In this document: positions 1 through 5,452 of the stretch, piece after piece
Numbering within the stretch: the first letter of the stretch is position 1
Layout: the number at the start of each line of letters is the position of its first letter
Source of the DNA: an uncultured Clostridia bacterium
Lineage (GTDB): Bacteria; Bacillota; Clostridia; Christensenellales; UBA1242
NCBI GenBank assembly: GCA_934725745.1
Contig: CAKVCH010000051.1
Coordinates: 1 to 5,452 of the forward strand
DNA length: 5,452 nucleotides
Direction: 5' to 3'
Notes under the pieces: model-generated
The model's input: only the letters and a program-made list of their open reading frames with translations
Database searches by the model: none
Told to the model about the DNA's origin: nothing
Program-made: the position numbers and the translations under genes

Positions 1-1
1 C

Positions 2-226
2 AATGACGGCGTTCACGATTTGCACACACTAAATCAATTCGGCACAATCAATTGGAAAAAGGTCGCAAAACAACTTGCAAGCCTAGATAGAGACATATCT
101 CTTGACTACGAAGTTCGCGTTTTACCAACGGCAGGAGAAGACGAAGAAAGCGTTTTAAAAATCGTTTACAATCAAGCGTGCGAACTAGAAAATCTAATTA
201 AAAAAGAAAGAGAAAAATTAAAATAA
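2..226 (+). CDS. Sugar phosphate isomerase/epimerase family protein, C-terminal fragment (5' end outside window)
   Basis: The frame is open from the left edge (first complete codon at position 2) to TAA at 224-226, so only the last 74 residues are visible. They start with NDGVHDLHTL, followed by FGTINWKKV and then LDYEVRVL. This pattern, a metal-site segment like (H-D-)N-D-G-x-x-D-x-H, then G-x-I-x-W and a final beta strand ending in an acidic residue, is typical of the C-terminal half of xylose-isomerase-like TIM-barrel enzymes (AP endonuclease 2 superfamily) that isomerise or epimerise sugars or sugar phosphates using a divalent metal. The fragment ends in a charged Lys/Glu-rich helix. The TTG at 20 is an internal leucine codon, not a start. 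Substrate cannot be told from this fragment. The next gene follows after 37 nt on the same strand, so co-transcription is likely. Confidence 0.72.
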   Translation, partial: NDGVHDLHTLNQFGTINWKKVAKQLASLDRDISLDYEVRVLPTAGEDEESVLKIVYNQACELENLIKKEREKLK

Positions 227-263
227 TTTTTTCTTTTAAAAAAAATTAAAAGGATAAAACAGG

Positions 264-806
264 ATGAATTTGATTGTTTTAGTAGATAAAAATCAAAATT
301 TGTTGAATGCTAGAACGCTAGTAGACTTCCCTTCCGCGCAAGAAATTTTGGAAGAAAAGACGCTTAATTCAACAATTGTTTTTGATGAAAAGTCAAAAGA
401 TTTATCTTCCTTTTTCCCGCACACAAAACAAATCTTTTTTGACAAATCAAAGGAAAGCAAGTTGCCAGACATTTTTAGTCCGCTTGACTTAGAAGCTTTT
501 GCTTACAATTTTAAAAAACTTTTTGAAAAAATAAACGGACTAAACGAAGAAAATGTTTTCCTTTTTGGGAATAGATTTTCTTTGTTTCTTTTGCCTTACA
601 CGAAAAAGGTTTTTCTTATTAGGCTCAACTTGTCCGCTGGCGAAACGGCATTCCCTGACCTACTTAATAGTTGCGACTTTAAACTGCTTCTTGGTGGAGA
701 ACCGCTATTATATGATGGTGAGCAATCGCACCTTTCCATCTTTGAAAATCTCACCGCCGAAAAGTATGTCCCATATATTAAAAAGAGCAAATTTAGTGAT
801 AAATAA
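264..806 (+). CDS. Degenerate dihydrofolate reductase-like protein (DHFR/RibD-C fold), function uncertain
   Basis: This is a 180-residue soluble protein, a normal length for bacterial DHFR. The start is ATG 264, with AGGA at 251-254 nine nt upstream. Residues 1-15 (MNLIVLVDKNQNLLN) resemble the first DHFR strand and the start of its active-site loop. Residues 98-133, from NVFLFGN through LPYTKKVFLIRL to ETAFPDL, parallel the DHFR segment with the GG-x-x-(I/L)Y motif, the L-P-x-A-D-x-L-x-L-T-x-I strand and the D-T-x-F-P-x-(I/L) turn. The L-P-W-x-x-x-x-D/E substrate-binding motif and the G-R-x-T-x-E-S cofactor motif are not recognisable, and the usual GG is GN at 102-103. The fold assignment is therefore a remote similarity, and catalytic activity as a folate reductase is doubtful. 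It could be a divergent paralogue or an unrelated NADPH-type fold such as RibD-C. No thymidylate synthase gene is adjacent in this window. Confidence 0.6.
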   Translation: MNLIVLVDKNQNLLNARTLVDFPSAQEILEEKTLNSTIVFDEKSKDLSSFFPHTKQIFFDKSKESKLPDIFSPLDLEAFAYNFKKLFEKINGLNEENVFLFGNRFSLFLLPYTKKVFLIRLNLSAGETAFPDLLNSCDFKLLLGGEPLLYDGEQSHLSIFENLTAEKYVPYIKKSKFSDK

Positions 807-1023
807 AATTTAAAAAATGTTTATATAAAAAAACCACTAACCTTCTACAACAAAGGTATTATAAAAATACTATCTAACGCTATTTAGTCTTGTTATAAAA
901 AACATTATTGTTACATAAAAATCATATAGGCACAAAATTTTTTATTCACGCAAAATTTTATTAAACTAAAAACATTTAATATTCTTTAAAAGTCTATAAA
1001 CTCAAAAAATCATATTTTAAAAA

Positions 1024-1067
1024 AACCGATACATTTAATAACTTTATAGTTACAAAATGTATCGGTT
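1024..1067. terminator. Bidirectional Rho-independent terminator between convergent genes
   Basis: A perfect 13-bp inverted repeat (1024-1036 with 1055-1067, arm AACCGATACATTT) encloses a second 5-bp stem (TAACT 1039-1043 with AGTTA 1048-1052) capped by a four-base loop, separated by a 2x2 internal mismatch. On the + strand the hairpin is followed by a T-rich tract (1069-1079, interrupted by one A). On the - strand it is followed by seven T (complement of 1019-1025, partly in the stem). It therefore can end transcripts of the DHFR-like gene from the left and of the metallopeptidase gene from the right, whose stop codon at 1072-1074 lies only 4 nt from the stem. The 807-1018 stretch to its left is very AT-rich and shows no ORF, RNA or promoter I could support. 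Confidence 0.88.
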
Positions 1068-1071
1068 CTTT

Positions 1072-2241
1072 TTATTTTTCCAATTCTTCTTCAAACGCTT
1101 TTCCGCTAGGCAAGTCCAGATTTTTCTCGCTATATAAATAATATTTTCCTTTTATTTCTTCATATGGCAAAGGCTTTACTTTTAATTTATTCTCGCCAGC
1201 GCGCTTGTTAAAAGTATAATAATCGCGTTCGCCTAAATTTTCCAATATTTTTGTTTTTTCTCTATTGTTTATCCTAACTTTCAAAACATCAGAATATAAC
1301 GAATCCAAATAATAATCTATGTTTTCTTGTGGTGCAAGGCTTAAAATGCTGTTCATATTGAAATTCATATCTGCGTCAAAATATTGCTTGTAGGCGTTCG
1401 CCGAGTAAGACAACTGCCTAAAATTCTTTTTTACATCGTGTTTTAGCCTGTCAAAGTCGTCATCTCTAAAATAAATTTGAAATTTCAAAAATGACTCGCT
1501 GATTGAGTTGTTATAATTGTGTGCCATTTCGTTTGTAATGTACTTTTTTTCGTACAATTTATTTAGTATTCTATGTGCAAAAAGATTTGCTTCCGTTTCT
1601 AAAAGGTCAACACAATATATCTCTTGATCCAAACTTTTAACTTCGTCACGAGTCAAATCCTTTTTACTGTTGTATAATTTAATTTCATTTACCCTATTTT
1701 GAACTCTTCCAATTAGGCACGCGCAGTCAAAAGGCAAACCCTTGCGCATTTTATCAAGTTGCTGAAATTGATAAGAGTGGTAGGTCTCGTGTAAAATGTT
1801 AAACAAATAGCCGTATCCGTGCAAAGCGTCTTTTCGTGGGGTAGGCAAAATTGCTATTTCGTTTTTTCTTGAGAAACAAAGCATTTGAGTTCTATCCCTA
1901 TTGATTAGCGGTCTTTTATAAACAATAACGCTTGGAGCAATTTTCAACTTTTGAGCAATTTTTTGATTAACTTCACTGCAAAGTGCTACAATTTCATTTT
2001 TTGGCAACTTGTAAAAATTTGGGTCGTCAAATCTTTTAATAACATCTCTAAATGTCATTTTATGATATTTTGTTTCTTTTACATCGTCCATTTTATAATC
2101 GCAATCGATAATCGTGTAATAAGTGAGCATAAGAGTTTCTAGTTTGTGCCCCTTATCTTTATCCATTGCTTCAATCAAATCTTTAGCGCGGTTTTGTTCT
2201 TCAATAGGCGCGTTTTTGTCAACTTTAATTTTTAGTAACAT
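1072..2241 (-). CDS. Putative cytoplasmic zinc metallopeptidase, ImmA/IrrE (M78)-like HExxH protein
   Basis: This is a 389-residue protein with no signal peptide or membrane segment, so probably cytoplasmic. Residues 151-155 are HETYH, a gluzincin-type HExxH zinc/catalytic motif set in a helix (FNILHETYHSYQFQ). Residues 213-225 contain LETEANLFAHRIL, which closely matches the E-x-E-A-N-x-F-A-x-x-L helix of ImmA/IrrE-type peptidases that supplies the third zinc ligand (E215 or E217). Residues 126-134 (KNEIAILPT) look like the strand preceding the active-site helix. About 60 residues separate the two motifs, more than the roughly 25-35 usual in M78 proteins, and the 170-residue C-terminal part is not recognisable to me. 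ImmA-like proteins cleave phage or mobile-element repressors and IrrE cleaves DdrO, but no helix-turn-helix partner is visible here, so the target is unknown. It starts at ATG 2241 behind AAAGGAAAG and stands alone between two terminators. Confidence 0.66.
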   Translation of the reverse strand: MLLKIKVDKNAPIEEQNRAKDLIEAMDKDKGHKLETLMLTYYTIIDCDYKMDDVKETKYHKMTFRDVIKRFDDPNFYKLPKNEIVALCSEVNQKIAQKLKIAPSVIVYKRPLINRDRTQMLCFSRKNEIAILPTPRKDALHGYGYLFNILHETYHSYQFQQLDKMRKGLPFDCACLIGRVQNRVNEIKLYNSKKDLTRDEVKSLDQEIYCVDLLETEANLFAHRILNKLYEKKYITNEMAHNYNNSISESFLKFQIYFRDDDFDRLKHDVKKNFRQLSYSANAYKQYFDADMNFNMNSILSLAPQENIDYYLDSLYSDVLKVRINNREKTKILENLGERDYYTFNKRAGENKLKVKPLPYEEIKGKYYLYSEKNLDLPSGKAFEEELEK

Positions 2242-2266
2242 AAAAAAATCTTTCCTTTATGTTTTT

Positions 2267-2295
2267 ATTCTACCACGCCTTCCCTAACTTTTCAA
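2267..2295 (-). promoter_or_regulatory. Sigma-A type promoter of the metallopeptidase gene, with short leader and RBS
   Basis: Reading the - strand, TTGAAA (2295-2290) and TAGAAT (2272-2267) are separated by exactly 17 nt, and the -10 is preceded by TG-N (2275-2273), an extended -10. Each hexamer differs from consensus at one position. Transcription should begin around 2259-2261, giving a leader of about 20 nt that holds a strong Shine-Dalgarno AAAGGAAAG (complement of 2250-2258) before ATG 2241. The promoter lies downstream of the polysaccharide operon terminator, so the gene is probably an independent transcription unit. No obvious operator palindrome overlaps it. Confidence 0.78.
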
Positions 2296-2348
2296 CCCCC
2301 ACTTGTTTTTTTTGACAACTAAACAAATGAAAACTTCTAAATAAACAT

Positions 2349-2383
2349 AAAAAAATTGCTTTGATAAAAACATCAAAACAATT
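2349..2383 (-). terminator. Rho-independent terminator of the polysaccharide operon
   Basis: On the - strand, AATTGTTTTGAT (2383-2372) pairs with ATCAAAGCAATT (2365-2354) across a 6-nt loop. All 12 positions pair in RNA, one as a U-G wobble. Five further T follow (complement of 2353-2349). Read on the + strand the same position is a C-A mismatch and no T tract follows, so it works only for leftward transcription. It lies 73 nt beyond the polymerase stop codon but only 10 nt beyond the stop of the duplicated tail. Confidence 0.85.
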
Positions 2384-2393
2384 CTAAATGCAA

Positions 2394-2486
2394 CTACATA
2401 AAAACTCTATGAGAGACTGTTCTCTTAAAAACGCGCATAAATTCGCCAAAAGACATTTACATAAATATTCTATAAGGGACTATCCC
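2394..2486 (-). repeat. Imperfect direct repeat: decayed in-frame copy of the polymerase gene's 3' end
   Basis: Positions 2457-2486 are the last ten codons of the polymerase gene, stop included (GIVPYRIFM-stop). Positions 2394-2423, exactly 63 nt downstream in the transcribed direction, match them at 22 of 30 bases without gaps. Seven of the eight differences are transitions. The downstream copy reads RTVSHRVFM-stop in the same frame. Between the copies the frame stays open after the gene's TAA and begins with ATG, giving a 20-codon stretch (2394-2456) that ends in TAG. At protein level the full 20 residues match the last 20 of the gene at six positions, with several conservative changes. Similarity in the distal 33 nt is weak. 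I see no Shine-Dalgarno motif of its own, so independent translation is not supported. Confidence 0.6.
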
Positions 2487-3575
2487 GTATGCGTGGACAA
2501 CAAAAAGTGCAAATGCTAAATAACTTACGCCGATAGCATAGGCAATATATTTAAAAATAGTCCTATATTTTTCATTTTTTACTAAACTTAAAACTTCTGG
2601 TATTAAGAAAATTATTGCCCAGAAAAAGAAATAAATCAATCTCCCATACAAGTGTGGTTTGTGGCAAATAGCCGAGAAAAATTCAAACAAAATTGCACAG
2701 TAAAAGGTCGCAAGAAAAAAATCATATTTTGGCGACTTTTCTTTTCTAAAAAGAAAGGCTCTAAGAAAAGCCAAAAAGGCAAAAATAAGCGTAAACACCA
2801 CAAGTTCAAGGATTCCAATAAGCGTCAAGTCTTGCACCCAAATATTTGTATCTTGTTTTGTGAAAAAACCTATTCCGCTGTTACTTAAAAAAGAGATAAT
2901 TTGGCTCTCAAATATAATAAGCAACATAATTATTGCTGTCGAACCAATATAGAAAACAATATTGTTTTTCTTGTTTGTTAGTCGGTTTAAAAAATAGAAT
3001 GGCAACATAATAAGGGCTGTATTATGGAAAAGTGTTGCGGTCACAATGCAAGCAAAATATGCAATTGGTTCTCTATCCCTTATAAATGTAAACGCAAGGA
3101 CTACAAGCGCAATTGCAACCCCTTGCCTTAACTGGTCAAAACTTCTAAAATAGAATTCTATGGATACAAAAAAAAACATCGTCATAAGATAATTTGCAGA
3201 CATTTTTTTTGCCGAATATAGAACGCTAAAAACGATAATTGAAGAACATACAATAAAAACAAAATAAATACCGTACTCGCCAAAGATGAAACTTCCTATC
3301 AAGTTCAAAAACTGAAAACCACTTTCAAATTTGTGCGCCCGACCTAAATTGCGGTCTAAATTTATCAAATTAAAATTGTTATAATAATTTGCCGTGTCAT
3401 ATCCGACCGTCCAAGCCCTAAGCCCAGGTAGGGCTATCAATAAAACAATTGCCAAAATTTTAAAGATAAGAAAGTAATTTTTCTCTTTTTTTGTCTTGTC
3501 AACATTTGGCAAAATCATTTTTTCACTTATGAAAAGCAAACCAAAAATCAACATCAAAAACGCAATATAGCCCAT
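2457..3575 (-). CDS. EpsG/Wzy-like polysaccharide polymerase (multipass membrane protein)
   Basis: This 372-residue protein is very hydrophobic, with about nine to ten probable membrane segments. Family hallmarks of EpsG-type polymerases are visible in order: GLR (51-53) followed by VGYDT (57-61) after the second membrane helix, E-S-G-F (84-87), RQGVA (150-154) at the start of a helix, and FHNTA (183-187). Known members polymerise lipid-linked oligosaccharide repeat units at the outer face of the cytoplasmic membrane, which fits its position directly after two glycosyltransferase genes. I chose ATG 3575, because AGGAG at 3586-3582 lies 6 nt upstream of it; an in-frame TTG at 3581 abuts the Shine-Dalgarno with no spacing. 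The upstream gene's TGA ends 2 nt before this start, so translation is probably coupled. The exact sugar linkage cannot be inferred. Confidence 0.85.
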   Translation of the reverse strand: MGYIAFLMLIFGLLFISEKMILPNVDKTKKEKNYFLIFKILAIVLLIALPGLRAWTVGYDTANYYNNFNLINLDRNLGRAHKFESGFQFLNLIGSFIFGEYGIYFVFIVCSSIIVFSVLYSAKKMSANYLMTMFFFVSIEFYFRSFDQLRQGVAIALVVLAFTFIRDREPIAYFACIVTATLFHNTALIMLPFYFLNRLTNKKNNIVFYIGSTAIIMLLIIFESQIISFLSNSGIGFFTKQDTNIWVQDLTLIGILELVVFTLIFAFLAFLRAFLFRKEKSPKYDFFLATFYCAILFEFFSAICHKPHLYGRLIYFFFWAIIFLIPEVLSLVKNEKYRTIFKYIAYAIGVSYLAFALFVVHAYGIVPYRIFM

Positions 3576-3577
3576 AA

Positions 3578-4603
3578 TCAACTCCTATAATTGCTTTCTA
3601 ATATCGACTTGTACTTTTCAACATTGTTATAATTTTTTGAAAACTCTATTGCTGATTTTGACATTTTTTCTATTTCTACTTCATTTAATAAAAGGTCAAC
3701 AATCAAATCGCTTGCTTCTTCATTCGCGTCGTACAAAAGCCCTATTTTGTCGTTTAACAAATCCACCATTCCATCGGTTTTTGTAGAAATAATTGGAGTG
3801 CCTAATGATAACGATTCTAAGGCCGTCATTGGAGTCCCTTCAAATTTTGAAGTCAAAATCATCAATTTTGAATTTTTTATCATTGAAAAAGGATTGGACT
3901 TAAAGCCTAAAAATGAAACGACATTTTGCACGCCTTTGTCCACGGCGTATTTTTTTGTTTCTTCCAACTTGTCCCCGTCGCCAATTATTCCAAAAGTGAC
4001 ATTAGGCCTTTTTTGACAAACAAGTTTTGCAATATCAACTATTCTTAGCGGGTCTTTTTGCTCGGTTATTCTCCCGCAATAAACAATGTCAAAGCCTGCT
4101 TCTTCCTTTGAAGAATTTACCTTATCATTCAACTCTTTTAAAGAAATGATGTTTGGCAAAACTTCGCTAGTATTTTTTAATTTGTCTTTAAAAATAAAGT
4201 CGTTATACGCTGAATTTGACACCCAATAAATATGGCTAAACTTTTTTAAAACATTTAAAGCAACAATTGACCTTAAAGAAACCTTTTTCATTTTAGGGTG
4301 GTTAACATGCATATGTGATATGAGTTTGACATTTTTTATTTTTGACGCAAACAAACACGCCTTCAAGTCGTGGGCGTGTATAATGTCTGGGTTATAATCT
4401 TTAACTGCTTTTTTCAACTCTTTTTTTGATAGTTCTTTTAGTGAAATAAATTGAATGCCTTTCTCTTCAAGAGTCTTTTTAATGTCACCGTCAGGGGAGC
4501 AATAGACCATTTCGGCGTCTTTATCAAACATCTTTATAATTTGACAAACGACATTTTCTGCCCCTGAATACTTATTTGATGACAATAAATGTAAAACTTT
4601 CAT
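3578..4603 (-). CDS. Family GT4 glycosyltransferase (GT-B fold), polysaccharide biosynthesis
   Basis: This is a 341-residue cytoplasmic enzyme with the two Rossmann-like halves of a GT-B transferase. The N-terminal acceptor domain begins MKVLHLLSSNKYSGAE, with the glycine/SGAE loop at 13-16 and a D-I-I-H-A-H-D strand around 73-79. The C-terminal nucleotide-sugar domain has YCGRITEQKDP (175-185), IIGDGD (206-211) and the retaining GT4 E-x7-E motif with E255 and E263 (FEGTPMTALE). Members transfer a hexose or similar sugar from an activated donor to a growing lipid-linked glycan; donor and acceptor are not readable here. ATG 4603 is preferred because AAAAAGGGGG ends 5 nt upstream; the longer frame from TTG 4621 has no Shine-Dalgarno and would add only six residues (translated MKKGVF). 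It is 21 nt from the preceding gene and 2 nt from the following one. Confidence 0.88.
   Translation of the reverse strand: MKVLHLLSSNKYSGAENVVCQIIKMFDKDAEMVYCSPDGDIKKTLEEKGIQFISLKELSKKELKKAVKDYNPDIIHAHDLKACLFASKIKNVKLISHMHVNHPKMKKVSLRSIVALNVLKKFSHIYWVSNSAYNDFIFKDKLKNTSEVLPNIISLKELNDKVNSSKEEAGFDIVYCGRITEQKDPLRIVDIAKLVCQKRPNVTFGIIGDGDKLEETKKYAVDKGVQNVVSFLGFKSNPFSMIKNSKLMILTSKFEGTPMTALESLSLGTPIISTKTDGMVDLLNDKIGLLYDANEEASDLIVDLLLNEVEIEKMSKSAIEFSKNYNNVEKYKSILESNYRS
3582..3586 (-). promoter_or_regulatory. Ribosome binding site deciding the polymerase start
   Basis: The - strand reads AGGAG, then six nt (TTGATT), then ATG at 3575. The TGA inside this spacer is the stop of the preceding glycosyltransferase gene, so the Shine-Dalgarno lies within that gene's last codons. 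This arrangement suits translational coupling and rules against the TTG at 3581, which begins right after AGGAG. Confidence 0.8.
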
Positions 4604-4608
4604 AAAAA

Positions 4609-4618
4609 CCCCCTTTTT
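4609..4618 (-). promoter_or_regulatory. Ribosome binding site deciding the second glycosyltransferase start
   Basis: The - strand reads AAAAAGGGGG, then five T, then ATG at 4603. The run of five G is an unusual Shine-Dalgarno that needs wobble pairing with the anti-SD, but its spacing is right only for ATG 4603. The alternative TTG 4621 has no purine-rich tract in front. The 21-nt gap to the upstream stop holds no promoter or terminator. Confidence 0.68.
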
Positions 4619-4624
4619 CAAAGG

Positions 4625-5452
4625 TTACAAATCTTCATATATCTTATCTAGCTGGGCGGAAACGGCTTCAATTGAATAATCTTTTATTTTCTTTTTATTT
4701 GCAATGCTAAATTTCTTTTGCAAATCCTTATTTTGACATAATTCGACAATTTTTTCTTGATATTGCTTGTTATTTGTGACTTCGCATAAGAATCCATTTT
4801 CGCCATTTGATATTAAGTCGACATTCCCGCGAATTTTTGATGCTATAACAGGAAGGCCTATCGACATTGCTTCCATCATAGATTTACTCAGTCCTTCTCT
4901 AAAAGACGGCATAACAAAAACATCCGACGACGACAAAATTTCTGGAATATCCTTTCTAAATCCGAGCATTTTAACCCGATTTTCGAGCGAATTTTGCTTT
5001 ATATAGTTAACATAATCTTCCTTTAAAGGTCCTTGTCCGCAAATGATATATTTAATCTTTTCATTTTTGATGTTTTTTATAACTTCTAAAAGCCTAAAAG
5101 TGTTTTTATTTTTATTGAGTTCGCCTATGCTAACAATAATAAAGTCGTCTTTATCAAATCCCAATTCTTCGCGAAATTTATTCCTATCAAAACTTTCTTT
5201 CACGCTGTAAGTTGAAAGGTCGACACCAATACCGTTTATCTTGTAGACATTTTTTGCGTGGAAGTTTTGGGCAGAAAGATAGTCTTCTTCATTTATTGTA
5301 ACAAGGGCTGTTGTGTAGCGCGAATAATGTTTTTCAATTGGCTTATAGACCAATTTATTTACAAGTGGGCAACCACGGAAAAAGTGAAAGCCGTGAGCGG
5401 TGTAAATGCAAGGGATTTTAAATTTTTTTGCTAGTTTACGCCCCATAACCCC
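4625..5452 (-). CDS. Family GT4 glycosyltransferase, EpsD/CapM-like (N-terminus outside window)
   Basis: The frame runs from TAA at 4625-4627 to the right edge without a stop, giving 275 residues. The two codons before the ATG at 5446 read Gly-Val, making GVMGRKLAKKF, which matches the usual internal GG-V-x-G-R segment of these enzymes, so that ATG is internal and about 100 N-terminal residues are missing. Counting from that ATG, visible landmarks are IYTAHGFHFFRG (14-25), VTINEEDY (49-56), NGIGVDLSTY (71-80), VSIGELNKNKN (105-115), CGQGP (136-140) and the E-x7-E nucleotide-sugar motif with E184 and E192 (REGLSKSMME). This is a complete catalytic C-terminal half of a retaining GT4 transferase, acting in the cytoplasm on a lipid-linked glycan. 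It is the first visible gene of the leftward polysaccharide operon; its promoter must lie beyond the window. Confidence 0.87.
   Translation of the reverse strand, partial: GVMGRKLAKKFKIPCIYTAHGFHFFRGCPLVNKLVYKPIEKHYSRYTTALVTINEEDYLSAQNFHAKNVYKINGIGVDLSTYSVKESFDRNKFREELGFDKDDFIIVSIGELNKNKNTFRLLEVIKNIKNEKIKYIICGQGPLKEDYVNYIKQNSLENRVKMLGFRKDIPEILSSSDVFVMPSFREGLSKSMMEAMSIGLPVIASKIRGNVDLISNGENGFLCEVTNNKQYQEKIVELCQNKDLQKKFSIANKKKIKDYSIEAVSAQLDKIYEDL

Noticed and set aside
224..248. AT-only inverted repeat (224-232 with 240-248) just after the isomerase stop, as a possible terminator
   Set aside because: The stem has no G-C pair, no proper T tract follows, and the next gene's Shine-Dalgarno follows at once, so it is more likely chance in an A/T run.
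856..870. Short inverted repeat GTATT/AATAC in the 807-1018 spacer
   Set aside because: Five A/T-rich base pairs without supporting context are expected by chance.
1951..2142. 63-codon + strand frame inside the metallopeptidase gene
   Set aside because: It lies antisense within a well-supported gene, has no plausible ribosome site and no recognisable protein features; a shadow frame.
2412..2425. Small hairpin AGAGA/TCTCT between the polymerase stop and the operon terminator
   Set aside because: The stem is only 5 bp without a following T tract and lies within the duplicated tail, which explains the sequence better.
3576..3581. Upstream TTG start for the polymerase gene, overlapping the preceding gene
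   Set aside because: The AGGAG motif is directly adjacent with no spacing to TTG 3581, whereas ATG 3575 is 6 nt away. The shorter start removes the overlap.
4604..4621. TTG 4621 start giving six extra residues on the second glycosyltransferase
   Set aside because: No Shine-Dalgarno precedes it, the purine tract is correctly spaced only for ATG 4603, and GT4 proteins usually begin directly with the first strand (MKVLHLL).
5444..5446. ATG 5446 as a true start of the right-hand glycosyltransferase
   Set aside because: The frame stays open to the window edge, the preceding codons fit the conserved family segment, and the N-terminal domain would otherwise be missing.

Overview
The window is AT-rich DNA from a low-GC bacterium. 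The code is standard: TGA ends one gene while tryptophan is read from TGG. Shine-Dalgarno motifs are strong, the one clear promoter is a canonical sigma-70/sigma-A type, and proteins are rich in Lys, Asn and Ile. This fits a Bacillota (Clostridia-like) genome, possibly an uncultured gut lineage; the organism assignment is inference.

Layout. Positions 2-806 (+ strand) hold the tail of a sugar phosphate isomerase/epimerase-type TIM-barrel protein, followed 37 nt later by a 180-residue protein resembling dihydrofolate reductase (DHFR) at both ends of the fold but lacking the usual active-site signatures. Positions 807-1018 are very AT-rich with no gene that I can see. A strong bidirectional hairpin terminator at 1024-1067 closes this + strand unit and the convergent - strand gene. 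Positions 1072-2241 (- strand) encode a solitary 389-residue putative zinc metallopeptidase of ImmA/IrrE-like (M78) character, with its own near-consensus promoter just upstream.

Positions 2457 to the right edge (- strand) are the 3' end of an exopolysaccharide/capsule operon. In transcription order it has a GT4 glycosyltransferase cut by the window edge, a second GT4 glycosyltransferase, and an EpsG/Wzy-like multipass polymerase, then a Rho-independent terminator at 2349-2383. The two transferases would add sugars to a lipid-linked repeat unit in the cytoplasm, and the membrane protein would polymerise the exported units. For the last two genes the Shine-Dalgarno position favours an internal ATG over the longer TTG-initiated frame.

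The most unusual signal is between the polymerase stop codon and its terminator. The last 30 nt of the gene, stop included, recur exactly 63 nt (21 codons) downstream in the same frame with 22/30 identity, and seven of the eight differences are transitions. This looks like a decayed in-frame duplication or replacement of the gene's C-terminal tail. I see no CRISPR array, tRNA, rRNA, insertion sequence or recognisable novel multi-gene system; the best functional unknowns are the metallopeptidase and the degenerate DHFR-like protein.
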